From contig PEDN01001374.1 in the NCBI GenBank assembly GCA_003864495.1, forward strand, positions 124,001-188,000: a stretch of 64,000 nucleotides of DNA, given 5' to 3'. The notes under the pieces were generated by a model. The model was not told the origin of the DNA. It searched no databases and saw nothing but the letters and a program-made list of their open reading frames with translations. Positions 51,738 through 64,000 of this stretch are shown one piece after another; the first letter of the stretch is position 1, and each line of letters opens with the position of its first letter. This DNA comes from Nemopilema nomurai (taxonomy: Eukaryota; Cnidaria; Scyphozoa; Rhizostomeae; Rhizostomatidae). The position numbers and the translations under genes are program-made.

Positions 51738-54700
51738 CTAGATGAATGAGTGCGGTCTTTTGTGTACACTAGCATGTCCATTTTGATTCATCTTTTCAGC
51801 CTTATTATATGAGAATGGTAATGTGGCCAGCCTTTTCTGAACTTCAACTTGTTTTGTCTAAAAAAATTTGTTATTTGTATTTAAAAAGAATTATAATTAG
51901 AATAGACTTCATGAAATCTGGTTTGAGTTTTTTTGGCTTCCTTTGGCAAAGTCAGCCTCAATACACAGAGGAAAATAAATTACTAAGAAATATGTGGATA
52001 AAGAAAAAGCCAACCAAGGAAATGAGAAATAATAGGTGTGGTCCACTAAGTTAATAATTGTTTGCTTTTACAGTTGACCCATTCATATCCACAGTTGGGT
52101 AGTTTAGCAGGAAAAAATTGTGTGGAAATGTTTTCTTCTTTAGTGTAAGCTCTGAAAAAGTTGCTCTCCATTTAACAACAGATGAAAAAGCCTTTGGAAT
52201 GAAAAGCTTTACTTAGAACAATTTATAAGATTGTATTCAATGTTTGCAACAATAATCAAAAAGTGTACAAAAAAATAATAGCTTGCACTGCTTGGAAAAC
52301 GTTTTTGAATTATCTAGATTTGAAAAAACATTTCAATTAAGCATTTGCAAATAAAAGATAGTAAAAAGCACCCTTACCCTGTTGTAAAGAAAGACTCCGA
52401 ACACAGCCAAAAACATCCCAACAGAATTCAAGGGTGTTATTGGGTTTTTCAAGGTTAATATTGAGACGGCAATGACCAGTATTCTTTTGGTGGCAGTCGC
52501 AACTGAATAGCTGAGAGGTGAGAGGAGATTCAGCACAGAGAATGCCATGATATTCTGCGAAAAGTTGATCAAACCACTGAGCATGAGTCGCGATAGAAAC
52601 CAGACCAGGTTGTCTGAAGACTCCTATATGAGATAAAATTAGAAGTTAGAAGGAAATGTACAATGGTTTGGTTGATTAATCACTGTAAGCAAAAGGAAAT
52701 GAACAAAACAGACATTAAATTAACAGGAAAGCTGAAAGAAAGAAGCAGCTACTCACAAAATAAAAAAATCCTTTTTTCAGCTCAGGGGGGTTAGCAGAGC
52801 AGTCAAATACTAATATGATTATTACTTGAGTAATAGGTTGTCCTGGTTTTGGTTATCAAAATTTGTTGCCAACAATGACAATGACAATGAATTATGATGA
52901 CCAAAAGATGACAAGAGCTGTTTTTTACAAACATTTTTGCTGTGTTACAAAGAAAATTTTGAGATCAGTTGTTAGATACTCTTAGGTTGCATACTAACTT
53001 TAAAGTTATCAAATTTCTAATAGTTTTGAAAGAAACAGATGATGCTTAATAAATGACTCTAAATTTTAACATAACTTACATAAAATTCTAGTTGAATAAC
53101 ATTGGAAGAAATCGTAAAAATTTTGGCAAGATATGAAATGTATTTGCAGCTGATATTGAAAGATTTATTGGACTCTGTTTTTTAACTCAGATAATTAAGC
53201 CAATATCTTCTTATAAGTAAACAGGACTTGATCAAAATGTGAAAAGCTGTGTTTTCCAAAGCATCTTAACAGTGATACTGCATTATATAACAGGATAATG
53301 TTTCCACCCCATAGGTGGCCTGTCAAAGCAATGTAGGACTTTTCTGATAGAAAAACAAATAACAGTTGTAAAAAAAAGAGGAACTAACCAATCTTTTATC
53401 ATTAAAAAGCTGTATAGAGTCAGTTACCAACCAAAATGGCACAGCCAAAACAAAGGATATGTGAGCAATTCTTGTTAACAAATGTAAATGGTTCAATCGT
53501 AGGTCTTTAATAGCCTGCAAGTTTCAAAAAACATCATTCAACAATTATTCAAAACACTTTTGAGAACAATTCATTATTGAGGTGGCTTGATATGTTTTCA
53601 TATCAGCTATCATAAAAAATGCAATGGCTGAAGTCAAAGCACCTTGAGTCTTACTTGAATCCCCTTGAACCTGACTATAAAAATGATTTGCTACACAATT
53701 GGAATTACATAATAAACTAGATTAAATCAGAATTAATGTTTCAACAACCTAAGCAGCAAGAGCTTACTGCAATATCCATTTGACTTATATACTCAAATTT
53801 ATAGTAGGTATTTGTTATCTATACAGGTACTTGACTGTATAACATGCTTCCTTTTTCTTAATGTTCTATATGTATGACATATGCTGGACAGCCCACCCAA
53901 AAACCCTAGAAGCCAGAAAGCATTGTTTAGAAGAACTTACCCTTTTTGTGTAAATATTTTGGAGTGCAAAAGTCATGGTGCAAAATAATGCAGTCAACAT
54001 TCCAAACATCTCAAATGATAGTTCTGTAACGGTTGCTATGGCAACACCTGATATTATTGGCAGCAAAGAAATATAAACCTATAAAGAATAGGGATGTTTA
54101 AATGTATTAGAAGAATTACTAAAGCAGTATCAAACAAACTTGCACTAAGATTTTGAAAAGAGGGATTGATTTTCTGGGCATAACACCAAGCCATGATGCA
54201 AAAAAAAGCATACTTTGAGGTAATGCGACTCTTGCTTTTTTTTAAATTCAACTAACAACACAAGAACCTATAATGTGGAAACATTTTCCCAATAGAATAT
54301 TGCAAATATATACATGATTGCTAGCATTGTTGAGAGCTCTTTGTAGAAAAATAAGCATTCCATTCAAAGGCAAAAATCATCCATCTTGGGCTGCAACTCC
54401 ATGAGAAGGGGATATCATGTCAAGTACACGAAAGGGTTATAAAAGCAGTACTGAACTCTATCAGGCACCATTGTGCATTTATTATGAAAATTCACCTTCC
54501 AACTTTGTTTTTCCTTGAAAATAACCCTGGAGATGGCAACAGTAAAGATTGGCATCATTGCCTGCAACAAATAAGCTAATTTCACTCTATTTGCAATGCA
54601 TCAATCAATCAATATCATTGCTCTACGCCATTCAAAATATTCTGTCAAATACAAGACAGCTGTACATAAAAAGGGGGCTTCAGGTTGTTTTTTAAACATC

Positions 54701-55590
54701 TATGTAGGTTTTTTAGCAGAGTTAGAAACTTATATCGGACATTTTGCATGAAATCATACAACCAAAGGCAGGGAACCAAACAAAAAAATTAGACTTCTAA
54801 TCTTATTTTATTGTGGGTGTCAGAACTAGTCATGTTATAATAACCAATGTCACTTACTTTCACTTCAAAATTGAGGCCCAAACACAGAAGATGAAAAATA
54901 AAGGAAAAGCTTCAATTAGATAGGAAAGGTTTGGAAAATATGCAAGGAAAGAGAGGAAAGATGTGCAAAGTAATGCTGCTTCTAAGAAAAACAAACTAAG
55001 TTATTGAACCAAAACCTGTCCACAAATACCTAGGTTACCAAAAACTGACTGAAAACCCTTAGGAAATGTTGATGGTGGTTTTATAGGTTATTGCAATACA
55101 TCTGATACTGAAAAATGGTACCATGAAAAGTAGCTAGGTCTTATTCGTTAGTCTCAAGAAGGAATTAGGCTCAAGAGAGGAAAAATATTTCCTTGTAAGA
55201 AATTTTTAGCTAGGAAATTTCTTTAAAGCGCAAGATAAATATCACTCTCTCAAACTCTACCTTACCTGTGTGGGCGTAGGAAACTGGGATCCTCCAAATG
55301 CTGACGTGGGATGAAATTGAGACAAGCAGCTTGCCGATTCCCAATGGGATCAGCAATATGTAAAACCGCAAAATCGGAGTGTCAAGTGAAGTCTTGATTC
55401 CAAATCCAAACAAAATGGGGTACATCAGAAATGCAGTACACGTCATATGTGATAAACTCACTGTGGTTGGATACGGGAAATCGACAAGGAGCTTCTTAAT
55501 AAGGACATTATTTGAAGAGCTTAAAAAGAACCACAGTGTGCAAAGAATCGCAACTTTTACCCCACGACTTTGCCCACTGAAGTCGCCCAT
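51738..55590 (-). CDS. SLC35E1: SLC35E1-like transporter (complete, 7 exons, one 5-nt microexon)
   Basis: Drug/metabolite-transporter superfamily, triose-phosphate-translocator branch, predicted multi-pass Golgi/ER protein; the substrate is not established for this subfamily. Minus-strand exons: 55266-55590 (ATG 55590), 54858-54862, 54496-54561, 53941-54078, 53389-53514, 52378-52623 and 51738-51857; total 1026 nt, 341 residues, all phases closed. Hallmarks are [31 protein letters not shown], then VK from the 5-nt exon, [79 protein letters not shown] and [20 protein letters not shown]. The conserved 'YAHTVKA' string of the family only appears if the microexon is included. The cytosolic tail ([10 protein letters not shown] ... 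SFI) is short. It starts about 2.6 kb from the first known CAAP1-like exon, transcribed the opposite way. Confidence 0.93.
54858..54862 (-). other. SLC35E1: 5-nt microexon TGAAA of the SLC35E1-like gene
   Basis: Minus strand reads ...TTTTGAAG|TGAAA|GTAAGTG. Exon 1 ends in phase 1 (G) and exon 3 starts in phase 0 (GCA); exactly 2 mod 3 bases are needed between them. G + TGAAA gives GTG AAA (Val-Lys), the two residues missing from the conserved motif. Confidence 0.85.
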
Positions 55591-58192
55591 CGTCGGCAGC
55601 CTTACCGCTACCTGAGTTGTTTTGAAAAAGAGTGGACGTAATGATCTTGCTCGACTTGTCCTTACTGCCTCTCTTTCAATACAGCCTCGGCTAGCGAAGC
55701 AGCCAAATCGAAGATGGCGTTACAACAAGGCCACTGAACAAAATAAACTTTTTGAGATAATTGAATAAAACACTGCCTCTCAGAAAAAACTATGCCCTTT
55801 CCGTCGCCAGACTCTTCGACGCACCAAAAGATTTCAAGTGAGCCAAGTGAAGATTCCATAGAGACGTGAGTACTCGTGAAGATAATGGTGCCGTTTTGGT
55901 CGCGCAACGACATATCATTTTGAAAATGGTGCAAGATTTCCAACCTGGTAGATAGATTTATCTAAAAGCCATGTTTTGAACAGGCTCTCAATAAGATATC
56001 ATGTATGTGCATGAAGAACATCTTTGAAGCACACTGCCAACAAGAAAAAACTTACATTCATCAAGTTCTTACATTCAGTTTTAGCTAAAAAAAATCTGTC
56101 TCGATCTTTGCAATGATTCCCTTCCCAAATTGCGTAAATGTCTTGCTTTGTTCATGAGTTGTATTTGCTCTGTCGTATTAACTAAAAATGTACAAGACAG
56201 ACTTTTCTTTCAGCTGTGAAGGCTGCAAACCATTTTGCCTGGTTTATGTACAGCAACTGAAAATCAAAGCTACATGCGAAACTATATCGTTATTCTCCGA
56301 TTCGGGTTGGCGTTATCGATTTTGTATCTTGGCATCCACGGCTCTCTCTCAAAAATTAACATCAGAATTGAAATCCTGATCTTTAACTTAGTTTATACTG
56401 CAAAATTCATGTTGTTTGGACCCTCCAGTCGCGAATTACTTTGTTTTGAATATTTAGATATTTCATGCGATTTGACTGCAATTTGCGGCTGCAGTGAAAT
56501 TTTTTCACTGCACCAGCAATTTCCATTGGAGTGTATACTAGGAATTGCCAAATTTCTAGAATGGGCTAATTCACAGCTTGACAGTCTAAACACTCAGAAA
56601 TTTTCCGTACAGAATTTCAACATAGAGATTCCATTTCTGTGATCCATTTTTGCCATATACGAAGATAAAAAATTGCTCGAATCCAAGAATTAGTTGGTGA
56701 AAGTTTTCTTCCCCAAAAACTCTGATTTGTTGTGGCGGGAAGGTGCAGGTGTAGCCAGCGGATCAAACAAGCAGACTTTTAGTAGTGACACTGGCCTCTG
56801 CATGTATTTCCATGAATTTCCATCTGAAAGTGGCCAATTGAGCCCTTTCATGTGTATACTGAATACAATTTTTGTGGTTCAAATAAGCTTTGGTGTTGTT
56901 TGTACTTAATGCTATATCTAGCTGAGTAGCCTTTAGCAAGAATATAGGGCTCACTTGTTGAGATGGTAGCCACTGTTGTCAAAATCTTTCTTAAGCCAAA
57001 AATCTCCAATGTTGCAAAATAACAGGTTAAAAGCTGCAGGATCTCATTTTTAAAATGATATTTATTTCCTTGTCTTGCAGTGCAGAATAATGCCCATGGC
57101 GACACTCTATATATTTTATATATTTTTGTATATGCCTTACAAACACAAACTGGCTTGCCAAGTAAAGTAGAGGCTTAGTCCCTTTAAAATCTCTCTTAAT
57201 TTCAAATTTAGGCCTCTGTAAAAATATATGGCACCATTTTAAAATGAGTAGATGTTAACATGCTGGGAATCATCAGATTTCCAATATAGAATCTGCCGCC
57301 CAAATTTGGCTGATATGCAGATGAAAAATTCAATTTAAGAAAATCTGATAATTTCCTTGCCATCCCTATTCTGTGATTTGTAAGTGATTAGTGTGGATTA
57401 TTCCAAATTTACAAAAACGTGTGGCTGGAAGAAATGCATAGACAGAAGTGTTATAGTATAACCTCGTAGTCTAGTATAGTATTAATATCTATGATGTATG
57501 GTTAACTTATATTGTCAAATCATATCAACTGGGCACATGGCTTTGATAGCTCTATCTTCAGTTTTTTTTCATTGGTCTGTTAGCTGAATTTAATTGCTTT
57601 TCATTTGTACATAATGTTGCTGTCTTTCTTGTTCTTATTTTAATTTGGGATTTAGTAATTGAATTTTGAACAACTAACTTAAATGACATAACATGTAATT
57701 GATTAATTTGCTGAAAAAAGGTTTTGAGGGGTGTTACTTAGAGGTGCAAAATTTGAGAGGCGTAGTAGCCCCGCATATTGGGTTACCACTTTAAAATCAA
57801 AGCCCCCAATAAATCATCAAGTCTCAATTCCCTCATCTTTTTCTCTACCTCATCATATTGTATTGATTATATAGATATTGTTCAATTCTTGGTTCTAAGA
57901 GCAAACTATTATTATTTAAAAGCTAACAGAAAATGCACCTTTTCTTTTCACTTGTCACAAATTGACAACTCACCCAAAATAGAACAAACATTCAATTTCT
58001 TAATATAGTGATGTTTGCTTGATATATAACAATACTTGATATCTAAGAATTTTATAATACATCCAGAAAATCTAAGTGAAATGCTAGATGATAGATTATG
58101 ATAGATTTTACATACCTTTGAATGCTCAAATAAATAGGGTTTTCTATTGAAATATTCTTTTCTTGTCTATTGTTCCATGTTTTCATTTTCAG
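55591..58192. other. Divergent spacer between SLC35E1-like and CAAP1-like
   Basis: It should contain both promoters and the missing CAAP1 first exon, but no frame joins in phase with 58193. A dispersed repeat copy fills 56360-56660. The minus frame 55662-55943 has no family match. Confidence 0.4.
56360..56660 (+). repeat. Dispersed repeat, copy 2
   Basis: Diverged copy of the element at 4930-5190, same orientation (shared TGTTGTTTGGACCC and GTGATCCATTTTTGCC-like end). Confidence 0.6.
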
Positions 58193-60185
58193 GTTTTTAA
58201 ATACAACAAAAATATCAAAGTCAAAGCAAGAAGATGACATTCAGAATCATGCCATCAATTCAACTCAAGACATGGAAGTGCAACATCGAAAACGAAGTAT
58301 AAGTCTCAGATCAAAGCTGAAGTCAAAGTTGAAAAGACTGAAGTTGACAACTTATGATCCAGTTTTAGAGTTAGCTGGAATTGAAAAAGAGTTTTTATCT
58401 TGGAGTGAAAAACACATGGTTCCAAGTCGAACTAGTTTGATAGAAGGTTGCACAGATAGAGAGGTGCTTGGAAAAAATATATTTTCTTTGATTAATAAAA
58501 AAGAATTCAAACAGCTGATGCCTGACAACTTGAAGGTAAGTTTTTTTGAAATGAAGAATTCTTCTAATTTATGTTTTTGTAAGGCATCAAACATGTAAGT
58601 TCATGTAAGCAGCTGATTACAAGAAGATTGTTCAAGTAAAGTGATTTCACTTTTGTTTCAGTTTCAGTTTTTGGCAAGGATTTTATTAAAATATTATGGT
58701 CTAGTGGTTCCACCTTATTTGGAAAAATGGTGATATATATTGCAGGTTAAAAATAAATCTTTAGCCAAGTAGAATATTTTAAGCAAATCTTAATACAAGG
58801 TAAGAAATGATTAGCCCCTGTTTTTAAAGAAGAAGCTCATTTAATTTTGGGGCTGCATGGCTGTATATTGTCTGAATGGAGCTAAATAGCATTATTAATT
58901 AACATTCAACATCAATGTTTCAGTGTTATAATGCAAGGGATGTGAGAAACTGGTGTCTTCAAGAGTTAGGCTTGTTATCAGATCAAAGACTTTCAGCAAT
59001 TCTAGATGGAAATTGTAATGATGGAGTGGAAAATTCACAGGAAAAGGAAGTAGCTTCAACATCAGTTGAAGCCAAAAATAAAGATTCCCCAAAAGAGGAA
59101 AGTAATCTCATAAATATCTCAAAAAGTAACTCTCCTTTAGTAAAAGATGAAGAAGGTTCAGACATAGGCTCTGCGAATGAAAATGATCATGAGATTTTTC
59201 AGGACATAGTGAAAACACCAGATCAGTGTGAAATAGATGAGTTGCTCAATACAGAAGCAGGCATAAAAACTGGTAGAGTTAAAGGTAATTACTTAGTCAA
59301 TACATTTTTTACATGTTCTAGATCTCTCAATTTTTGCTTGTTTTGGGTATGGATGTTAGTGAATACTATCATTGATTTAGTGTTCTATGTCATTCAAGAT
59401 TCAGTAAGAAGTTGTTAAACAAAGAAGGAAGGTAAATGTTGGAGAGGTCTTTCAGTCCTAACAATTATTGTCTTTACCTCTTATTGGCTTTTTAGTCAGA
59501 GTAGTAAGTCCATAGACAATTGTCATCAAATTTTCCATTAAAAAGTCATGCTCAAATTGCAAATAAAAAAGAAAGCTTATGGAAGAGATGGTTCTTTTTG
59601 TCTATGCTTGCATGCTGCATATTATAATCTTTGGTGTCAAGGTTCAGGAGAGGTACAATGCAAATCTTACAAATACACAGAGGAAGCAAAGCTGTGCCAA
59701 AGGTTGTGCTATGAGACAATCTGAAGTAAATGCCATTCAATATAGACCCAGACCCAGATTTAGTTTCTGAAGTGGATCACTTAGCTTCAGGGGAGTTCAT
59801 AGAGAAGAAGGTCAAATTAGTATGTCACTTCTTTAATATGAAAACAATCAGGAATCATTAACACAGAAACTGAAGAATGAGAAAGTGGCCTGCAGGTGTT
59901 TGGTTAAGAGCAGGTTAAGTCAAAAGTTGGTTAAGAGCAGTATATCAATGCACTTTAATTGTCAGATCATTACCCCAATTATGATTAAATGAAAACATCA
60001 TCTGATTAAAATCAAACTAGTAGGACATTATCGCTTTTTCAGATAATATGGATGACAAGGAAAGTTCTGATGGGACAATCACAGGTGGTGACAACTTGAA
60101 TATGCTAGAGCTTGAACTGAGGGCAAGAGCTTTAAAGTCATTCATTAAGTTACAAGAAACAAAGAGATCAAATACATCACAGTAG
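58193..60185 (+). CDS. CAAP1: CAAP1-like (caspase activity and apoptosis inhibitor 1), first exon missing
   Basis: Three exons: 58193-58535, 58924-59284 and 60043-60185 (TAG 60183-60185), phases 2/0, 0/1, 1/stop. The conserved core runs across the first junction: FSLINKKEFKQLMPDNLK-CYNARDVRNWCLQELGL, then SDQRLSAILDGN, which aligns without gaps with the helical core I recall for human CAAP1. An acidic, Ser/Glu-rich middle follows, and a C-terminal helix LNMLELELRARALKSFIK, the family's second conserved block. The N-terminal part is basic (RKRSISLRSKLKSKLKR), as in the human protein. The exon entering at 58193 needs two bases and a start codon from an upstream exon that I could not find. In mammals the protein is reported to restrain caspase-3-related apoptosis; its role here is inferred only by homology. 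Confidence 0.8.
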
Positions 60186-60598
60186 CAATTAATGCATATG
60201 GGATACCCAAAACCTTGTTCAGGCAAAGGCAACATCATACTGTTGTGATTGAATTGTACAATAAATCTTTTGTTAACAACCACTGTAAATATTTTATTCT
60301 TAATAGTTTTGCAATAACTGTGCTTCACTTCCTGTCCTCAAGTCCTTTTAAAGTCCAAGGGTTTCCAAAATGTACAGGGCCTCAAATACAAAGACATGAT
60401 CTTACTTGACAAGAGTATATTCTCAAAGAAAGTTACATTCCTCCTCAAAGAAAGTCACTAGTAATATACAACTTGCTTCTAAGTTCTAATCATCTGCTAT
60501 GTAGACACTTGAAACTAGACATGCTTTTATGAAACTGGATCCTTATAGAAAAGAAGACCAGCATTTTCAGTGGAGTGTCTTAATTTAATGCAAGGCTT

Positions 60599-61867
60599 TT
60601 AATTTTCAAAATTTTGTGGATAATACAATGTTTCATTGTTTGCAGAGATTCGTGTCAGTCTGAGCCCATAATAACTGACTATGTAGTCAGATCCATCCGC
60701 TGGTTTCAGAACCTGATAAAGAAACAAAGGATATAAATAAAACAAATTGAGTTAAATGATTTAAAAGACATATATCAAAAACATTATCAGAATAAAGTTA
60801 AATTAACAAAAGGAGGTTTCTTGGAATGTCAAACTCATGAAAAAGTGTTGTGATAATGAAATAACTCCCAAACCTGTGTTGCAATGAGTATAACATCAAT
60901 CAGCTGAAATATCATAAAAAATCCCAATGTGCACAGCTTCAGCAAACCTAATAAAAAACTGTATTGGATAATTAATGCTCTTTGAACATTATTAAAAAGA
61001 AAAACAGCAAACAACACTTTTACTTGAATGATTAAAGAAAGTTGGACATCTGATGGACTGTTTAATTTTACAAGCTAACAATAAATTACGTAAACTGAAA
61101 GCAAGGCAAGTTTATGTAAGCGAGGGGCTCATACTGCAGAACTTCAAAATAGGAAAACAAACTACTTACCTATAGCAGGGTACCCAAGATAAAACCTGTC
61201 TATTCCAAGAAAGCCAAGAAAAATGGACAAGAGAAGAGCCACTTCAAATGACTTCCCTGATCTATAAAAGGTTGGAAAAGTTCATTCTTGATTGGCATTT
61301 GTAGAATATCATTAAACTAATATATTTTAAAGATATGCATTGCTAAATCTTATTAACATAGAAGTTTTGTTCACAAAGAGTAAAAAATCCAGATTTGATG
61401 CCAAACTTTGAAGAGTCTAATTAAAAAGAACTTTGAAAGGTTCCCAATACCATGTGTCAGCTAATAAAAAGTTATAAGCAACTTAGCATACACATATCTG
61501 CATGATACATGTTTGTAGAAACCAATCTCTTCACCACTAAAACTCTTGTCATCACAAACAATTCCCGGTGCTGGAAAACATGGAACTGTGGGATGAGAAA
61601 AATGAGAGTTTTGCAAAGGGAAGTTTAATAACATCTAAACTGCTACAGGCAATGCTTCAAGAAAAATCTACCAAAGTACCTAAGAAAGCTGATTAAATTT
61701 TTTGATTTAAGTATATAAAAGTGTTTGCATTTACTTCATGACCCTCATTGTTGTGTGACTAAGTTATTGCTTTATGGTCTGTTTGAATCGACATCTACCT
61801 ACCTTGAACAGTATGGTTTTTCTGGCATCCTTTTTCTGTCTGGAGCTTTGTGTCAATTTCAGGCTCA
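60599..61867 (-). CDS. TM2D1: TM2D1-like TM2-domain protein, first exon missing
   Basis: TM2 family membrane protein; human TM2D1 is known as an amyloid-beta-binding protein and the family has been tied to Notch signalling in flies. Minus-strand exons: 61803-61867, 61492-61585, 61170-61261, 60874-60947 and 60599-60712 (TAA 60599-60601); all junctions agree. Order: extracellular Cys-rich part (CEPEIDTK, VPCFPAPGIVC, YKHVSCRYVSG), first TM VALLLSIFLGFLGIDRFYLG, the DRF motif within it, second TM LKLCTLGFFMIFQLIDVILI, then the tail DGSDYIVSYYGLRLTRIS. The GIDRFYLGYPAIG segment matches TM2D1 better than TM2D2/3. The exon with the signal peptide lies right of 61867 but was not identified. The next gene (62541) is transcribed away from it. 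Confidence 0.88.
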
Positions 61868-62540
61868 CTACATTTATACCTTGTTTAAGTGAAGGATTAA
61901 CTTCAAAATATAATAAAAGGTTCAATAAACTTGCAGCACATTATAAGATTTTGAATCATTCTGAAGTGATGTACTTAAGATCAGTAATTCTGCCAGGAGA
62001 TCACCTTAAAAATTGCTAAAACTGTAGTAAACAGTTAACATAAATTTGTTTCTTAAGCAAAAATCCCTCGATATTCCAAATACACATGTATGCGTGAAAC
62101 TATTGGCGCAATTTTGAGATTGCTGAGAGAGTATGACATAGGAAATGGTTTTTGTATCCAAATTTTAGTTTTTAAGCGTCCAATTAAATGTAGATTTATC
62201 AATAAATGTGCCTGATCCTTGGTTCACCAACAAGGGTTACATCGCGGCGCTAAAGGATACTGGCCAGGAAGGAGATCCTGGCATTGTCTAGCGGCCAATC
62301 CAGCTACCAATAATTTGAGTACAGCAGTGAATAGAAATTGCTTTAAAGACCCTAATGGCATCTTTGAAGAGATCTTGTTTGTTCTCACATCGTATATTTT
62401 TGTTGCAGTAACTTGAAAACATCAAACCTTCGCAATAAATGATATTGCCTACATTTTTCTTCTGCCTCGAGTTAGACATGACCTCGACTTGAATAGAACT
62501 TCCGCGAAATTTACTAGCGCGGGAAAAGTGCACTGATAAA

Positions 62541-63752
62541 ATGGAAGTAAGTGATGAAAACAACCAGCTTCTGATCAGCCAATTGTCCAATGAAGATAAT
62601 GTGCCAGGAAATAGAAAACTTGCTTTTGATGATTTAAGTGAGTACTTGAAGAAGCTCAACAACTGGATGAAGTTAAAAACAGTAAGAACGAGAATTGGGC
62701 CTACTATTTTACTTGGAGTCTATCATTTTTCTTTTCAACTGCAATTTGAATACCTCTTTGGCTACCAAATATTTGTAGGTTTGATTTTTATTAATTGAAA
62801 ATGAATGCCAGTGTATGTTCATAATTAATTGTATTTTCTTATATTTTTGATAATGGAATGCTCTAATTAAAATTAACACTCATAGCAGTCTGCCTTATCT
62901 TGACTGAGCTGCCCCCGCTAACTTTTAAATTGATGGGCTAAGAAATTCATGCTTTTAAATTGCAGCTACATATTTTGAGATAGTGGATATGAGTTAACCC
63001 TATTAGATTGATGCTGTAACAATTGTATTGATTATGAAGAGCAATTTTTGAAGTTATGTCATGGTATGCATGCCTTTTCAAAATAACCTAGCTTCTTTTG
63101 ATCTAAATTCTTGGATTCTCACTTTATTTTGAAGCTAACAATATAGTTTTATTCAGACTTAATATTTTTATTGATTTACCTATGAGCTTGAAAATTGCAG
63201 TCCACTAACGTAATTTTGGAAGAGCTGCCAAGCGTTGGAAGACTACTTTTGCATGCCTCCAAGTTCTACAAGAACTACAGCAAAGGTAACTAAAGATTTC
63301 TCTGAAGATGATTTTTATTTCATCTCAGCCTGAGAAGAATCATATTTAGTTGTGTAATATTGTATTTATTACCCTTATAACAGCTGCTTTCTCTGCAAGG
63401 CTTACAAAAGATTTGAGAAATGAAGACACAATATTTGCATTCTTAAAACACGTTTTCATACAATTCTATTCAGAGTATAGACATTTCTGAAAATTGATTA
63501 AGAATATGAATTGATAAAGGATCAATTATTCTGTTATTTGGATTATCTAATTTTTTGATAATTCCAGTGGGAACTCTTTCTATTGATTTTGCTTAAAGCT
63601 TTTTTCCCTGTCTTTTTCCTATAGCAATTGATCTTTTAGATGGCTCCCTATCTGATGTGTTAACAGACTGTATAATCAGCTTCTCAAATTTTCCCAATTC
63701 CCTGAGAGATGGCTCTGTGATTCAAACCAAAAAAGTTAATCAGTTGGCTGCA
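62541..63752 (+). CDS. Unrecognised gene, first three exons (continues off the right edge)
   Basis: Exons 62541-62681 (ATG 62541), 63201-63285 and 63625-63752 join in phase (47 codons, 28 + 1 nt, 2 nt + 42), with good splice sites (gtaaga, gtaact, gtgagt donors). The peptide is soluble, Leu-rich and helical: LAFDDLSEYLKKLNNWMKLK, then VILEELPSVGRLLLHASKFY, then SLSDVLTDCIISFSNFPNSL. This looks like the start of a helical-repeat protein. There is a faint likeness to the N-terminus of FIRRM/C1orf112 (a W followed by ELPSV and LL), too weak to name. It shares a compact divergent region with the TM2D1-like gene. Confidence 0.6.
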
Positions 63753-64000
63753 GTGAGTACACATTTTTGGGTACAAAGTTTTGGCATGATAATCATCAAA
63801 AATGAAAATGGAATGAAAAAGAAAAAAGCTGTTTTGTTCATTAATCCATTAATGGGTCAAATAGTTTTTTAATTTTCTTTCAGTCATTCAATTTGTTGTT
63901 TGTAAGAACCATTCTAGTCAGTAGTTTTGAATGTGCTTGACTTCAATTCAAGTTGCCGGGTTGATATAAAAAGCAAGCTCTATTGTTGTTCTAAAGGAAC

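Noticed and set aside
55662..55943. 93-codon minus-strand frame upstream of SLC35E1-like as a separate gene
   Set aside because: No family signature and it overlaps the expected divergent promoter region.

Overview
This is a eukaryotic, almost certainly animal, window: AT-rich and intron-rich, with short exons, canonical GT-AG boundaries, minisatellites and many small inverted-repeat elements. The genes are metazoan. An ShKT domain, IL-17-like cytokine genes and recurring G-rich 'GGGGGCTTATTCGAG' repeat families with TACCGTAA ends suggest a cnidarian, probably an anthozoan such as a stony coral. The species call is inference.

Layout. (1) 107-4447, minus: DIMT1, the 18S rRNA dimethyladenosine transferase, with its C-terminus beyond the left edge. 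(2) 6061-9206, minus: CLCC1-like ER channel protein with one apparent reading-frame break. (3) 9.3-14.7 kb: gene-poor, holding a MITE, a 0.7-kb minisatellite and a decayed PIF/Harbinger transposase. (4) 14893-15846 and 21599-24442, plus: two tandem selenoprotein-P-like genes. The first has a Cys-Gly-Tyr-Cys redox motif. The second has an in-frame TGA at the same position (Sec-Gly-Tyr-Cys), a C-terminal ShKT domain and a SECIS-like hairpin in its predicted 3' UTR. An unrecognised set of exons lies between them near 18 kb. (5) 26910-50638, plus: ORC1, complete in 15 exons. Its 14.2-kb intron 7 carries a 3.3-kb array of a 41-bp satellite and two oppositely oriented IL-17-like cytokine genes. (6) 51738-55590, minus: SLC35E1-like transporter, complete in 7 exons, one of them only 5 nt long. 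(7) 58193-60185, plus: CAAP1-like, first exon not found. (8) 60599-61867, minus: TM2D1-like, first exon not found. (9) 62541 to the right edge, plus: start of an unrecognised helical protein.

Most genes are unrelated housekeeping genes (ribosome biogenesis, ER ion handling, replication licensing, transport). The accessory content is the selenoprotein pair and the nested cytokine pair. The strongest candidate for something undescribed is the secreted selenoprotein that joins a SelP thioredoxin-like domain to an ShKT domain. The second is the pair of immune cytokine genes lying inside an ORC1 intron beside a long satellite.

All exon models were read by hand from splice signals, codon phase and remembered family alignments. 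No search or folding program was run.
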